The notes under the pieces were generated by a model, which did not search any database, was not told where the DNA came from, and saw only the letters and a list, made by a program, of their open reading frames with translations. The position numbers were made by a program, and so were the translations under genes. A DNA stretch of 64,000 nt, from the NCBI RefSeq assembly GCF_009834185.1, contig NZ_CP047173.1, positions 992,001-1,056,000 of the forward strand, in the 5' to 3' direction. Below, piece after piece: positions 7,251 through 15,583 of this stretch (positions within the stretch are counted from its first letter, which is position 1; every line of letters starts with the position of its first letter). Source of the stretch: Rathayibacter sp. VKM Ac-2760. GTDB lineage: Bacteria; Actinomycetota; Actinomycetes; Actinomycetales; Microbacteriaceae.

Positions 7251-8105
7251 TCAGGCGTCGCGGCGGATCCAGCGGAAGGTCATCCGGCTCGCCACGAGGC
7301 CGAGCACGAGCCAGATCCCGAGCGCGATCGCCACACCGGTCAGATCCCAGGAGCCGTCGACCTCGAGCTGCTCGAAGTCGGCCGGGAGGAAGACCGCTCG
7401 CATCCCCTGCGCGATCCACTTGAGCGGGAAGATGCTCGCGATGGTCTGCAGCCAGTCCGGCAGCGTCGTGAACGACAGGTACGACCCCGAGACGAACTGC
7501 AGGACGAGCAGCGGCGGGACGATGACCGCGGTCGCGCTTTTGCCGGTCCGCGGCAGGGCCGAGACCGCGATGCCGAGGATCGCCGACGTCGCGACTCCGG
7601 CGAGGTAGATCCAGGCGAAGGTCGCCCAACGACCGCCGTCCGTCGGCAGCGGCACCGAGAAGGCCGTCGCCGCGACCACCAGCAGCAGCGCCGTCTGCGC
7701 GACGCTCGTCACGAGCACCTGGCCGAACTTGCCGAGGAAGTAGCTGAGGACGGGGAGCGGCGCTCCGGCGAGGCGCTTCAGCGTGCCGTCGCCGCGCTCC
7801 ACGGCGATGTCGACGCCGAGATTCTGCACGCCGGAGAGCAGGATGCCCGCCGCCGCGAGTCCCGGCACGTAGTACTCGGCCATGCTGATGCCCGGATCCT
7901 GCGGGTCGGCCTGCATGACGGCGCCGTCGCCGAACGCGACCGAGAAGATCGCGAGGAGCAGCACGGGGAAGAGGAAGGTGAAGAAGACCTGGTCCGGCGC
8001 GCGGAAGTACGAGCGGACCTCGTAGCGGGCGCGGGCGGCGCCGAGGCGGAGCATCCGGCCGACGCCGGTGCGGAGCGCGGGGCGCGGGGTCGTGACGGCG
8101 CTCAT
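7251..8105 (-). CDS. ABC-2 type transporter permease
   Basis: A 284-residue integral membrane protein with the ABC-2 layout: a cytoplasmic N-terminus ending in a coupling-helix-like stretch (RYEVRSYFRAPDQVFFTFLF), then about six membrane helices. The central GxLFGNVQ-like region is represented by AAAGILLSGVQNLGVDIAVERGDG. Family members export drugs, antibiotics, polysaccharides or lipids. The start ATG overlaps the stop of the ATPase gene by four bases, so the two are coupled and form a two-gene exporter operon. Substrate unknown; no biosynthetic gene is adjacent. Confidence 0.88.
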   Translation of the reverse strand: MSAVTTPRPALRTGVGRMLRLGAARARYEVRSYFRAPDQVFFTFLFPVLLLAIFSVAFGDGAVMQADPQDPGISMAEYYVPGLAAAGILLSGVQNLGVDIAVERGDGTLKRLAGAPLPVLSYFLGKFGQVLVTSVAQTALLLVVAATAFSVPLPTDGGRWATFAWIYLAGVATSAILGIAVSALPRTGKSATAVIVPPLLVLQFVSGSYLSFTTLPDWLQTIASIFPLKWIAQGMRAVFLPADFEQLEVDGSWDLTGVAIALGIWLVLGLVASRMTFRWIRRDA

Positions 8106-8986
8106 GCGCGCTCTCCGATCGGGTCGAGGGCGGCGTCGGCGGCCCGGTCGTCGCGGATCAGGTCGAGGTAGATCGCCTCGAGGCTCGGCCGGACGATCTC
8201 GAGGTCGGCCGGCTCGCCGAGGCGGGCGTTCAGCTCGGCGACGACTCGCGCGGGCTCAGCGGTGCGGATGCGGCGGGGCTGTCCGTCCTCACGCCACTGC
8301 ACGATCGGCACGCGGGCCTCGGTGCCGCCGATCTCGTCCATCCGCCCGATCGCGAGCAGTCGGCCGCCCGCGATGACCGCGGCCCGGTCGGCGAGGTGCG
8401 CGGCCTCGTCGAGGTAGTGGGTGGTGAGCAGGATGGTGGTGCCCTCGCTCTTCAGGAGCGCGACGAGCTCCCAGAACGAGTGCCGCGCCTCGGGGTCGAA
8501 GCCCGTGGTCGGCTCGTCGAGGAACACGAGCTCCGGGCGGCCCACGATGCCGAGCGCCACGTCGACGCGGCGCCGCTGGCCGCCGGAGAGCTTGCCGATC
8601 CGCGAGCGGGCCTTGGCGGTGAGACCGACGGCCTCGATCGTCTCGTCGACGTCGCGCGGGCTCGGGTAGAGGCCGGCGAAGTGGGCGATCTGCTCGCGCA
8701 CGGTCGCGTTGCCGGATTCGCCGCTGGACTGCAGCACGATGCCGAGCCGCGACTTCCAGGCCAGGTCGCCGTGGCGCGGATCCACGCCGAGCACCGAGGC
8801 CTCGCCGCCGGAGCGGTCGCGATAGCCCTCGAGGATCTCGATCGTCGTCGACTTGCCCGACCCATTGGGCCCGAGCAGCGCGAACGTCTCGCCGCGCGCG
8901 ATCTCGAACGACACGCCGCTCAGCGCCGGCGCGCCCCCGTAGTCCTTGCGCAGATCGCGGACTCGGACGGCGGCCTCAGGCGTCAT
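8102..8986 (-). CDS. ABC transporter ATP-binding protein (ABC-2 exporter)
   Basis: A 294-residue ATPase of the DrrA/CcmA-like class. It has Walker A GPNGSGKST (39-47), signature LSGGQRRR (133-140), Walker B LVFLDEP (153-159) and the H-loop in ILLTTHYLDEA. The signature carries 'GGQRRRVDVALG', common in multidrug and antibiotic exporters. A C-terminal ~80-residue extension after the nucleotide-binding domain is usual for this class. It energises the permease encoded immediately downstream on the same strand, probably for efflux. Confidence 0.92.
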   Translation of the reverse strand: MTPEAAVRVRDLRKDYGGAPALSGVSFEIARGETFALLGPNGSGKSTTIEILEGYRDRSGGEASVLGVDPRHGDLAWKSRLGIVLQSSGESGNATVREQIAHFAGLYPSPRDVDETIEAVGLTAKARSRIGKLSGGQRRRVDVALGIVGRPELVFLDEPTTGFDPEARHSFWELVALLKSEGTTILLTTHYLDEAAHLADRAAVIAGGRLLAIGRMDEIGGTEARVPIVQWREDGQPRRIRTAEPARVVAELNARLGEPADLEIVRPSLEAIYLDLIRDDRAADAALDPIGERA

Positions 8987-9033
8987 CCCCCCAGCGTGCC
9001 CTGTCGGGCCCCCCGAGAACAGTCATCCCTCCC

Positions 9034-9094
9034 CGCGAGATGCCACTTGCGCTCCCGCCCACGGCGTGTCGCAGCCCACAAGTGGCATCTCGCG
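9034..9094. repeat. Palindromic repeat family B, copy 1
   Basis: Arms CGCGAGATGCCACTTG and CAAGTGGCATCTCGCG, 29 bp apart, with the GGCGTGTCG centre shared by the family. It lies between the ABC ATPase start and the aminotransferase end. Confidence 0.85.
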
Positions 9095-9121
9095 AGCCCC
9101 CACACGGACTCCACGGCAGCG

Positions 9122-9391
9122 GGGCGGAGCGCAACCGGCGATCCGCGTGCCAGCGGATCGTCGTGCGCGGACGCAGGACGCTCTGCGGAACGCGCCCACT
9201 TCCGCAGGCCGACTGCGGCCGATCGACGACGAAGGAGGAGAGCGGCTCGGCAGCACGGCCGAGCGCAACCGGCGATCCGCGTGCCAGCGGATCATCGTGC
9301 GCGGTACGCGACCCGCTCTACAGAACGCGCGCACCTTCGCACGCCGACTGCGGCTGATCGACGACGAAGGAGGAGATCAGCTGATCAGCAC
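9122..9391. repeat. Tandem duplication of a ~134-bp intergenic unit
   Basis: Two direct copies with a period of 134-135 bp. Both contain GCAACCGGCGATCCGCGTGC at their start (9131 and 9265) and GATCGACGACGAAGGAGGAG at their end (9221 and 9356). Divergence is ~15-20 per cent in the middle. Together with the family B palindrome it fills the 411-bp gap 8987-9397. No credible gene is present in it; reading frames through it use rare codons and have no ribosome binding site. Confidence 0.75.
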
Positions 9392-9397
9392 CGCCGG

Positions 9398-10639
9398 CTA
9401 GGCGAACAGCGCCTGGAGGCGCTTCGCGCCTTCGAGCAGCGCGTCGTCGCCGAGGGCGTAGGAGAGGCGGAGGTAGCCGCTCGGGCCGAAGGCCTCGCCG
9501 GGGACGGTGGCGACCTCGGCCTTCTCGAGGATGAGGTCGGCGAGCTCGAGCGAGGTGGTGGGGGTGACGCCGGCCCACTCGCGGTTCAGGAGTCCCCGGA
9601 CGTCGGGGTAGACGTAGAACGCGCCACCGGGGGTGGGGCAGTCGACGCCGTCGATGTCGTTCAGTGCGGCGACGATGGCGCGGCGGCGCCGGTCGAAGGC
9701 GAGGCGCATCTTCTCGGCCGGCTCCTGCGGGCCGGTGAGGGCGGCGATCGCGGCGCGCTGCGAGATGTTGGAGACGTTGCTGGAGAGGTGCGACTGCAGG
9801 TTCGAGGCGCCCTTGATCGCGTCGGCCGGGCCGACCATCCAGCCCACTCGCCAGCCGGTCATCGCGTAGGTCTTGGCCACTCCGTTGACCAGGATCGTGC
9901 GGTCGCGCAGCGCGGGGACCGCCTCGACGATCGAGGTGGCGCGGGTGAGCGGGCTCGCGTCGTCCTGCCCCTCGAGCTCCTCGCCCTCGGCCGGGTAGAC
10001 CAGGTTCTGGTAGATCTCGTCGGCGACGACCCAGAGGCCGTGCTCCTCGGCCCACTCGCCGATCTCGCGGGTCTGCTCGGCCGAGTAGACGGCGCCGGTG
10101 GGGTTGGACGGGGAGACGAAGAGCAGGACCTTGGTGCGCTCGGTGCGCGCCGCCTCCAGCTGCTCGACGGTGACCAGGTAGCCCTGGTCGGCACCGGCGA
10201 AGACATCGACCTGGACGCCGCCGGCGAGCTTGATCGCCTCGGGGTACGTGGTCCAGTAGGGGGTCGGGACGAGCACCTCGTCGCCGTCGTCGAGGAGGGT
10301 CTGGAACGCCTGGTAGACCGCCTGCTTGCCGCCGTTGGTGACGACGACCTGCGACGCCTCGACGGCCCAGCCGGAGTCGCGCGCCGTCTTCTCGGCGATC
10401 GCCTCGCGGAGGTCGGGCAGGCCGGCCGCCGGGGTGTATCGGTAGTTCCTCGGGTCGAGCACCGCGGCCGACGCCGCCTCGACGATGTGCTGCGGCGTCG
10501 TGAAGTCCGGCTCGCCGGCGGCGTAGGAGATCACGGGCCGCCCCTGGGCCTGGAGGGCCTTCGCCTTCGCGTCGACCTTGAGGGTCGCGGACTCGGCGAT
10601 GGCGGCGATGCGGGCGGAGATGCGCGTGGGGGAGGACAC
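9398..10639 (-). CDS. Pyridoxal-phosphate aminotransferase (aspartate aminotransferase type)
   Basis: A 413-residue fold-type I aminotransferase of class I/II, converting aspartate (or a related amino acid) and 2-oxoglutarate to oxaloacetate and glutamate. Visible motifs are the N-terminal AAGEPDFTTP, YRYTPAAGLPDLREAI, SNPTGAVYS, the PLP aspartate/tyrosine region VVADEIYQNLVY and the PLP lysine, Lys256, in NGVAKTYAMTGWRVGW. I use the GTG at 10639, where similarity to the family begins (SSPTRISARIAAIAES). Upstream in-frame starts would extend into the tRNA-Trp promoter region. The gene is divergent from tRNA-Trp/secE. Confidence 0.92.
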   Translation of the reverse strand: MSSPTRISARIAAIAESATLKVDAKAKALQAQGRPVISYAAGEPDFTTPQHIVEAASAAVLDPRNYRYTPAAGLPDLREAIAEKTARDSGWAVEASQVVVTNGGKQAVYQAFQTLLDDGDEVLVPTPYWTTYPEAIKLAGGVQVDVFAGADQGYLVTVEQLEAARTERTKVLLFVSPSNPTGAVYSAEQTREIGEWAEEHGLWVVADEIYQNLVYPAEGEELEGQDDASPLTRATSIVEAVPALRDRTILVNGVAKTYAMTGWRVGWMVGPADAIKGASNLQSHLSSNVSNISQRAAIAALTGPQEPAEKMRLAFDRRRRAIVAALNDIDGVDCPTPGGAFYVYPDVRGLLNREWAGVTPTTSLELADLILEKAEVATVPGEAFGPSGYLRLSYALGDDALLEGAKRLQALFA

Positions 10640-10695
10640 GACGGCCAGCGTATCGCGAGGGCGCGAGGGGCTCCAGGCGACGGGCTGCGCTCGGC

Positions 10696-10724
10696 TGGAC
10701 ACGTCCTGCGGGTCCACGTACACT
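10696..10724 (+). promoter_or_regulatory. Promoter of tRNA-Trp (and possibly secE)
   Basis: -35 TGGACA (10696-10701) and -10 TACACT (10719-10724) with a 17-bp spacer, close to the actinobacterial housekeeping consensus. It lies about 100 bp upstream of the mature tRNA and just outside the start of the divergent aminotransferase gene. Confidence 0.65.
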
Positions 10725-10827
10725 CGTCTGCGGTAGTCGAACGCTGCCCCGATGCGCGGCGCCCGAGAGGGTGCGGCGCACACCGGACGAGTTCGACTCC
10801 TCCTCGGATGCTCGCAACGGCATCTCT

Positions 10828-10900
10828 AGGGCGGTGGCTCAATTGGTAGAGCAGCGGTCTCCAAAACCGCAGGTTGCAGGTTCGAGCCCTGTCCGCCCTG
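10828..10900 (+). tRNA. tRNA-Trp (anticodon CCA)
   Basis: A 73-nt cloverleaf: acceptor stem AGGGCGG/CCGCCCT, D-loop region with GGTAGAGC, anticodon stem GCGGT/ACCGC around the loop CTCCAAA (anticodon CCA at 10861-10863), and T-arm GCAGGTTCGAGCCCTG. The discriminator is G and the 3' CCA is not encoded. Its position just upstream of secE-nusG is a conserved actinobacterial arrangement. Confidence 0.97.
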
Positions 10901-11011
10901 CACATCGATGCCCGTCGCTCGCGGTCCCCGCGATGCAGCGGTCATCGGTCCAGGACCGCCCTCGGGCGGTCGGCCTCACCGGAGGTTCCGGTGCGGGAAA
11001 GGTGCGTGCAG

Positions 11012-11287
11012 GTGGCCGGGAAAGCAGTCGACGAGCCGAGCGAGGACGTCGTCGCGATCGCTGATCAGCAGCGCGCTGCGCGGCGCAGTCCGTTCGCGCG
11101 CATCGCCCTCTTCATCCGGCAGGTCATCGCCGAGCTGAAGAAGGTCGTCACTCCGACGCGCAAGGAGCTCGGCAACTACGTGATCGTGGTCCTGATCTTC
11201 GTCGTGATCATGATGGCGCTGGTGTCGCTGCTGGACTGGGTGTTCGCGCTCGTCGTGACCTACGTGTTCGGCACACCGGCGGCCTGA
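11012..11287 (+). CDS. secE: Preprotein translocase subunit SecE
   Basis: A 91-residue single-span membrane protein of the SecYEG channel. The polar N-terminal part (~35 residues) is followed by the conserved amphipathic segment FIRQVIAELKKVVTPTRKEL and one transmembrane helix (YVIVVLIFVVIMMALVSLLD), as expected for the short actinobacterial form. The GTG start at 11012 is chosen because the longer frame would run into tRNA-Trp; GGAAAGG precedes it by about ten bases. The gene lies between tRNA-Trp and nusG, its classical place. Confidence 0.93.
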   Translation: MAGKAVDEPSEDVVAIADQQRAARRSPFARIALFIRQVIAELKKVVTPTRKELGNYVIVVLIFVVIMMALVSLLDWVFALVVTYVFGTPAA

Positions 11288-11396
11288 CCCCCGCCACCCG
11301 ACCCGGGAGCGTCCCGTCCGCACGAGCGGAGGGCGCCGACGGCAGCGGCGCGCGTCCCCTTCGGAACGCGGCCGATCGATCGAGAGAGAGTTACGA

Positions 11397-12374
11397 GTGT
11401 CTGACAGAAACCGCGACGACGTCGACTGGGCCACCGCCGCCGAGCAGTCGTCCGAGGTCGACGAGGTTCAGGAGGGCGACACCCAGATCCAGGCTGAGGA
11501 CGCCGTCGAGCCCGCCGAGCAGGGCGCACTGAGCATCATCGACGAGAACGAGTCCGAGGACGACCTCGCGTCGGACCTCGAGGCAGCCCTCGACGCGATC
11601 GGCTCGGTCGACGACCCCGAGGCCGACTCGGCCGTCGACGAGGCCGCGCACATCGACACCGTCGAGGAGGCCGAAGCGGCCCTCGAGGCCGTCGAGGACG
11701 AGGCCGAGGTCGCAGCGGAGGACGCGGAGGCCGAGGGCGAGGACCTCGCCGACATCGACCCCTACGAGGCCTTCCGCACCGAGCTGCGCGGCAAGCTCGG
11801 CAAGTGGTACGTCATCCACTCCTACGCCGGCTTCGAGAAGCGCGTGAAGTCGAACATCGAGAACCGCAAGGTCTCGCTCGAGGCCGAGGACTACATCTTC
11901 GAGGTCCAGGTCCCGATGGAGGACGTGGTCGAGATCAAGAACGGCCAGCGCAAGATGGTCACCCGCGTGCGCATCCCCGGCTACGTGCTGGTGCGCATGG
12001 ACCTCAACGAGGACTCGTGGTCGGTCGTCCGTCACACGCCGGGTGTCACGGGCTTCGTGGGCAACGCCCACAACCCGACGCCGCTGCGCTTCGAGGAGGC
12101 CTTCACGATGCTGAAGAGCCTGGTCGAGATCAAGGAGGTCGCGCCGTCCAAGACGGCCGGCGTCAAGGGTCAGAAGCAGGCGCAGCGCGTGCTGCCCGCC
12201 GAGGTCGACTTCGAGATCGGCGAGACCATCACGATCAAGGAGGGCTCGTTCGCGGGTCTGCCCGGGTCGATCAGCGAGATCAAGCCCGAGAGCGGCAAGC
12301 TCACGGTGCTCGTGTCGCTCTTCGAGCGCGAGACCCCCGTCGAGCTGTCGTTCGACCAGGTCACCAAGCTCTGA
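11397..12374 (+). CDS. nusG: Transcription termination/antitermination factor NusG
   Basis: A 325-residue NusG. The NGN domain starts near residue 136 (KWYVIHSYAGFEKRVKSNIE) and binds RNA polymerase. The KOW domain (~270-325, GETITIKEGSFAGLPGSISE) contacts ribosome or Rho. The first ~130 residues form a very acidic, alanine-rich, probably disordered extension (strings of E, D and A). That extension makes the protein almost twice the length of the E. coli factor; such extensions are seen in actinobacteria. GTG start with GAGAGAG upstream. It is followed by its own terminator hairpin, then rplK. Confidence 0.96.
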   Translation: MSDRNRDDVDWATAAEQSSEVDEVQEGDTQIQAEDAVEPAEQGALSIIDENESEDDLASDLEAALDAIGSVDDPEADSAVDEAAHIDTVEEAEAALEAVEDEAEVAAEDAEAEGEDLADIDPYEAFRTELRGKLGKWYVIHSYAGFEKRVKSNIENRKVSLEAEDYIFEVQVPMEDVVEIKNGQRKMVTRVRIPGYVLVRMDLNEDSWSVVRHTPGVTGFVGNAHNPTPLRFEEAFTMLKSLVEIKEVAPSKTAGVKGQKQAQRVLPAEVDFEIGETITIKEGSFAGLPGSISEIKPESGKLTVLVSLFERETPVELSFDQVTKL

Positions 12375-12395
12375 CGACGGACCCCCGTCCGGCCG

Positions 12396-12425
12396 AGGCC
12401 CTTCCCGCACTGTCGGGGAGGGCCT
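12396..12425 (+). terminator. Terminator after nusG
   Basis: AGGCCCTTCCC (12396-12406) pairs with GGGGAGGGCCT (12415-12425) with one G-U pair and an 8-base loop, followed by TCG. It separates secE-nusG from the rplK-rplA unit. Confidence 0.7.
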
Positions 12426-12433
12426 TCGCCGTG

Positions 12434-12439
12434 TAAGCT
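12434..12439 (+). promoter_or_regulatory. -10 box of the rplK-rplA operon
   Basis: TAAGCT, directly downstream of the nusG terminator and ~137 bp before rplK. The -35 region (CTGTCG near 12410) overlaps the terminator hairpin and is weak, so only the -10 is convincing. Confidence 0.45.
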
Positions 12440-12575
12440 CGTACGGGTTTTCGTGTCGGCGCCCGTTCTCGTGCGTGCCGACCGACCCTCCTCCACCGCG
12501 ATCCGGCCCCGCCGGGTGCGCGGGAGAGCGGACGGGAACCCCCGACCGCTCGAACCCTGAGAAAAGGAATCCTGA

Positions 12576-13007
12576 ATGGCCCCCAAGAAGAAGGTCACCG
12601 GCCTGATCAAGCTCCAGATCAAGGCGGGCGCCGCGAACCCGGCCCCCCCGATCGGTCCGGCGCTCGGTCAGCACGGCGTCAACATCATGGAGTTCTGCAA
12701 GGCGTACAACGCGCAGACCGAGTCGCAGCGCGGCAACGTCATCCCCGTCGAGATCACCGTCTACGAGGACCGCTCGTTCACCTTCATCCTGAAGACCCCG
12801 CCCGCGGCGGAGCTCATCAAGAAGGCCGCCGGCGTCGCCAAGGGCTCGTCGACCCCGCACACCGTGAAGGTCGCCAAGCTCACCATGGCGCAGGTCCGCG
12901 AGATCGCCGAGGCGAAGCAGACCGACCTCAACGCGAACGACATCGAGGCCGCCTCGAAGATCATCGCCGGCACTGCTCGTTCGATGGGCATCACGGTCGA
13001 GGGCTAG
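12576..13007 (+). CDS. rplK: 50S ribosomal protein L11
   Basis: A 143-residue L11 of normal length. It binds the GTPase-associated centre of 23S rRNA and stimulates factor-dependent GTP hydrolysis. Features include the N-terminal proline-rich lid ([20 protein letters not shown]), the lysine-rich start and the C-terminal rRNA-binding region ([20 protein letters not shown]). ATG with AAAAGGA 8 bases upstream. rplA follows after 81 bp, and the two form the L11 operon. Confidence 0.98.
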
Positions 13008-13088
13008 TCCCTCCGCCTTTCCAGAACTCACACCGTGGGAGAGCCCGCCAGGCTCTAGAACCACATTCTCGTTTCAAGGAGAAACAAC

Positions 13089-13781
13089 ATGGCACAGAAG
13101 TCGAAGGCCTACCGGGCCGCCGCCGCCAAGCTCGAAGAGGGCAAGTTCTACACCGCCGATGAGGCCGTCGCTCTCGCTCGCGAGACCGGCTCGGCCAAGT
13201 TCAACAGCACCGTCGAGGTCGCGCTCAAGCTCGGGGTCGACCCGCGCAAGGCCGACCAGATGGTCCGCGGCACGGTCATCCTGCCGCACGGCACCGGCAA
13301 GACCGCCCGCGTCATCGTGTTCGCGACCGGTCCGGCCGCCGAGGCCGCGATCGCCGCGGGTGCCGACGAGGTCGGCGGCGCCGAGCTCATCGAGAAGGTC
13401 GCCGGCGGCTACACCTCGTTCGACTCCGCGGTCTCGACCCCGGAGCTCATGGGCCAGGTCGGCCGTCTCGGAAAGGTGCTCGGCCCCCGCGGCCTCATGC
13501 CCAACCCGAAGACCGGCACCGTGACCCCGGACGTGGCGCGCGCCGTGACCGAGATCAAGGGCGGAAAGATCGAGTTCCGCGTCGACAAGCACGCCAACGT
13601 GCACCTCGTCGTCGGCAAGGCCGCGTTCACCGAGGAGCAGCTCCAGGAGAACTTCAAGACGGCGCTCGACGAGATCGTCCGTCTGAAGCCGTCCTCCTCG
13701 AAGGGCCGCTACATCCAGAAGGCCGCCGTCTCGACGACCTTCGGCCCCGGCATCCCGCTGGACGTCAACGTCCTGGCCTGA
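13089..13781 (+). CDS. rplA: 50S ribosomal protein L1
   Basis: A 230-residue L1, full length. It forms the L1 stalk at the E site and in many bacteria represses its own operon by binding the mRNA leader. Family signatures: KFNSTVEVALKLGVDPRKAD near the N-terminus and GRLGKVLGPRGLMPNPKTGT in the second domain. The ATG is preceded by AAGGAGAAACA. A strong UUCG hairpin follows and ends the operon. Confidence 0.98.
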   Translation: MAQKSKAYRAAAAKLEEGKFYTADEAVALARETGSAKFNSTVEVALKLGVDPRKADQMVRGTVILPHGTGKTARVIVFATGPAAEAAIAAGADEVGGAELIEKVAGGYTSFDSAVSTPELMGQVGRLGKVLGPRGLMPNPKTGTVTPDVARAVTEIKGGKIEFRVDKHANVHLVVGKAAFTEEQLQENFKTALDEIVRLKPSSSKGRYIQKAAVSTTFGPGIPLDVNVLA

Positions 13782-13816
13782 GCCTCGGCACAGCACTGAC
13801 CTGCGCGAGCAGGGAC

Positions 13817-13848
13817 GGGAGGGGATCCGCTTCGGCGGGTCCCCTCCT
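13817..13848 (+). terminator. UUCG-tetraloop terminator after rplA
   Basis: GGGAGGGGATCCGC and GCGGGTCCCCTCC pair over 13-14 bp (one or two G-U pairs) and are closed by a TTCG loop, an exceptionally stable tetraloop, followed by TTCGTCGTTCC. Confidence 0.85.
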
Positions 13849-13873
13849 TCGTCGTTCCGGGGGAGCCGCGCTC

Positions 13874-13907
13874 GCCGGGCATACTGAACGGCCGGGCATA
13901 CTGAACG
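13874..13907. repeat. 17-bp perfect tandem duplication carrying the -10 box of the GNAT gene
   Basis: GCCGGGCATACTGAACG is repeated twice without a gap. Each copy contains CATACT; the second (13897-13902) ends seven bases before the GTG of the next gene, the position of a leaderless -10 box. The first copy would place a start site 17 bp upstream. Confidence 0.8.
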
Positions 13908-13909
13908 GC

Positions 13910-14470
13910 GTGCCCGACTCCCTCCGCCCGAGCGCCGACCCCGTGACCGTCCGCCGCGCCTCGGCCGCCGACGCCGAGGAGCTCGCCGCCGTCGCCGCCG
14001 CGACGTTCCCGCTCGCCTGCCCGCCGCACGTCACCGCGGAGGCGAAGGCCGACTTCATCCGGACCGTGCTCTCGGTCGAGCGGTTCCGCGGCTACCTCGC
14101 CGACCCCGGTCGCGTGCTGTTCCTCGCGGAGGACGACTCCGGTGCGCTCGGCTACACGATGCTCGTGCGCGGCGAGCCGGCCGACCCCGATGCGGCCGTC
14201 GCGGTCACCGTCCGGCCGACGATCGAGCTCAGCAAGTGCTACGCGCTGCCCGACCGGCACGGCTCGGGGATCGCGGCGCGACTGATGGCCGCGACCGTCG
14301 ACGAGGCGCGGTCGAGCGGTGCCCGGAGCGTCTGGCTCGGCGTGAACCAGGAGAACGCGCGGGCGCGCCGCTTCTACGCCAAGCACGGCTTCGAGGTCGT
14401 CGGCACCCGGCGCTTCCTGGTCGGCGGTCGCCTCGAAGAGGACTTCGTCCTCGAGCGCCCCCTGCCCTGA
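13910..14470 (+). CDS. GNAT family N-acetyltransferase
   Basis: A 186-residue acetyltransferase of the GNAT fold. The acetyl-CoA binding segment is visible at ~122-140 (CYALPDRHGSGIAARLMAAT) and the C-terminal NxxARRFYAKHGFE motif follows (ENARARRFYAKHGFEVVG). The amine substrate cannot be read from sequence. The GTG start fits a leaderless transcript from the duplicated CATACT box. The gene ends just before a family B palindrome that separates it from the convergent reductase gene. Confidence 0.85.
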   Translation: MPDSLRPSADPVTVRRASAADAEELAAVAAATFPLACPPHVTAEAKADFIRTVLSVERFRGYLADPGRVLFLAEDDSGALGYTMLVRGEPADPDAAVAVTVRPTIELSKCYALPDRHGSGIAARLMAATVDEARSSGARSVWLGVNQENARARRFYAKHGFEVVGTRRFLVGGRLEEDFVLERPLP

Positions 14471-14484
14471 CGTCCTGCTCCCCG

Positions 14485-14547
14485 CCGCGAGATGCCACTT
14501 GTGTGCGCCCGACACGGCGTGTCGCGCGCACAAGTGGCATCTCGCGG
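14485..14547. repeat. Palindromic repeat family B, copy 2
   Basis: Arms CCGCGAGATGCCACTTGTG and CACAAGTGGCATCTCGCGG with the centre ...GACACGGCGTGTCG.... The centre itself is palindromic, so the whole 63 bp can form one long cruciform. It lies between two convergent genes, 14 bp after the GNAT stop. Confidence 0.9.
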
Positions 14548-14554
14548 GGAGGGG

Positions 14555-15583
14555 TCAGCCCTCGGCGACCGTGAGGACGAGCTTGCCGCGGGTGTGACCG
14601 GTCTCGAGCTGCGCGTGCGCGGCGCCCGCCTCGGCGAGCGGGAAGACGCCGTCGATGAAGACGCGGACGTCGCCGGACTCGAGCAGGCGCGAGACGACGC
14701 CGAGGGTCGCCCCGTCGGGAGCGACGCGGAAGGTGGAGGCGCGCACTCCCGCGGCCGCCGCCTCCTCGAAGAACTCCGGCCAGCTGCCGGTCGGCGCGTT
14801 GACGATCAGCCCGCCGGGGCGGAGCACCGAGAGCGAGCGCGAGCCGGTGCGGTCGTGGACGTTGCCGACCAGGTCGATCACGACGTCGACACCGTGCAGG
14901 ATCTCGTCGAACCGCTCGGTCGTGTGGTCGATCACCTGGTCCGCCCCGAGCTCGCGCAGCCACTGCAGGTTGCGGGTCGAGCCGGTGGCGATCACCGAGG
15001 CGCCGAAGTACGCGGCGAACTGCACCGCGAAGTGCCCGACTCCACCGGAGCCGGCGTGGATGAGGATCCGCTGGCCCTCGTGCGCCTTCGCCAGCTCGAC
15101 GACCATGCCCCAGGCGGTCAGCGCGGCCAGCGGCACTCCCGCCGCCTCGACGTGCGAGAGCGTCGAGGGCTTCCGCGCGATCGAGACGCTCGGGACGCTC
15201 ACGTACTCGGCGTAGCTGCCGGAGTAGCGGGGCACCATCACGAAGCCGTAGACCTCGTCGCCGGGCCGCAGCGCATGGGCCGGGTAGGGGCTCGAGACGA
15301 CGATGCCGGAGAAGTCGTGGCCGAGCACGGCGGGGTAGGAGGGGATCTGCGCGGCGACTCCGCGGCCCGCGCGCGTCTTCGCGTCGAGCGGGTTCACTCC
15401 GGCCGCGATCACCTTGACGGCGAACTCGGCGTTGATGGCCGTCGGCGTCGGCACCGTCGCGAGGTGCAGGACCGAGCAGTCGCCGGGGGCGTCGATGACC
15501 GCCGCCGTCATCGTGTCGGGGAGCACCACCTCCTCCGGGATGTCGCCGATCGCGAGGCCGTGGCCGAGCGCGCTGTTGTGCAT
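14555..15583 (-). CDS. NADP-dependent oxidoreductase, quinone reductase/zinc-type ADH family
   Basis: A 342-residue medium-chain reductase. The N-terminal GroES-like domain contains VIAAGVNPLDAKTRAG and YPAVLGHDFSGIVV. The Rossmann part contains the nucleotide motif ILIHAGSGGVGHFAVQFA and the usual DQVIDHTTE stretch. No zinc-binding cysteine cluster is seen, which points to the quinone oxidoreductase-like branch. I use the second of two adjacent ATG codons (15583), because GAAAGGG lies at the right distance; 15586 is equally possible. Longer in-frame starts lack support. Substrate unknown. Confidence 0.87.
   Translation of the reverse strand: MHNSALGHGLAIGDIPEEVVLPDTMTAAVIDAPGDCSVLHLATVPTPTAINAEFAVKVIAAGVNPLDAKTRAGRGVAAQIPSYPAVLGHDFSGIVVSSPYPAHALRPGDEVYGFVMVPRYSGSYAEYVSVPSVSIARKPSTLSHVEAAGVPLAALTAWGMVVELAKAHEGQRILIHAGSGGVGHFAVQFAAYFGASVIATGSTRNLQWLRELGADQVIDHTTERFDEILHGVDVVIDLVGNVHDRTGSRSLSVLRPGGLIVNAPTGSWPEFFEEAAAAGVRASTFRVAPDGATLGVVSRLLESGDVRVFIDGVFPLAEAGAAHAQLETGHTRGKLVLTVAEG

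Noticed and set aside
9122..9391. Small repeated-peptide gene
   Set aside because: Frames through it carry no ribosome binding site and no conserved start, and they show arginine-rich composition typical of non-coding high-GC DNA.
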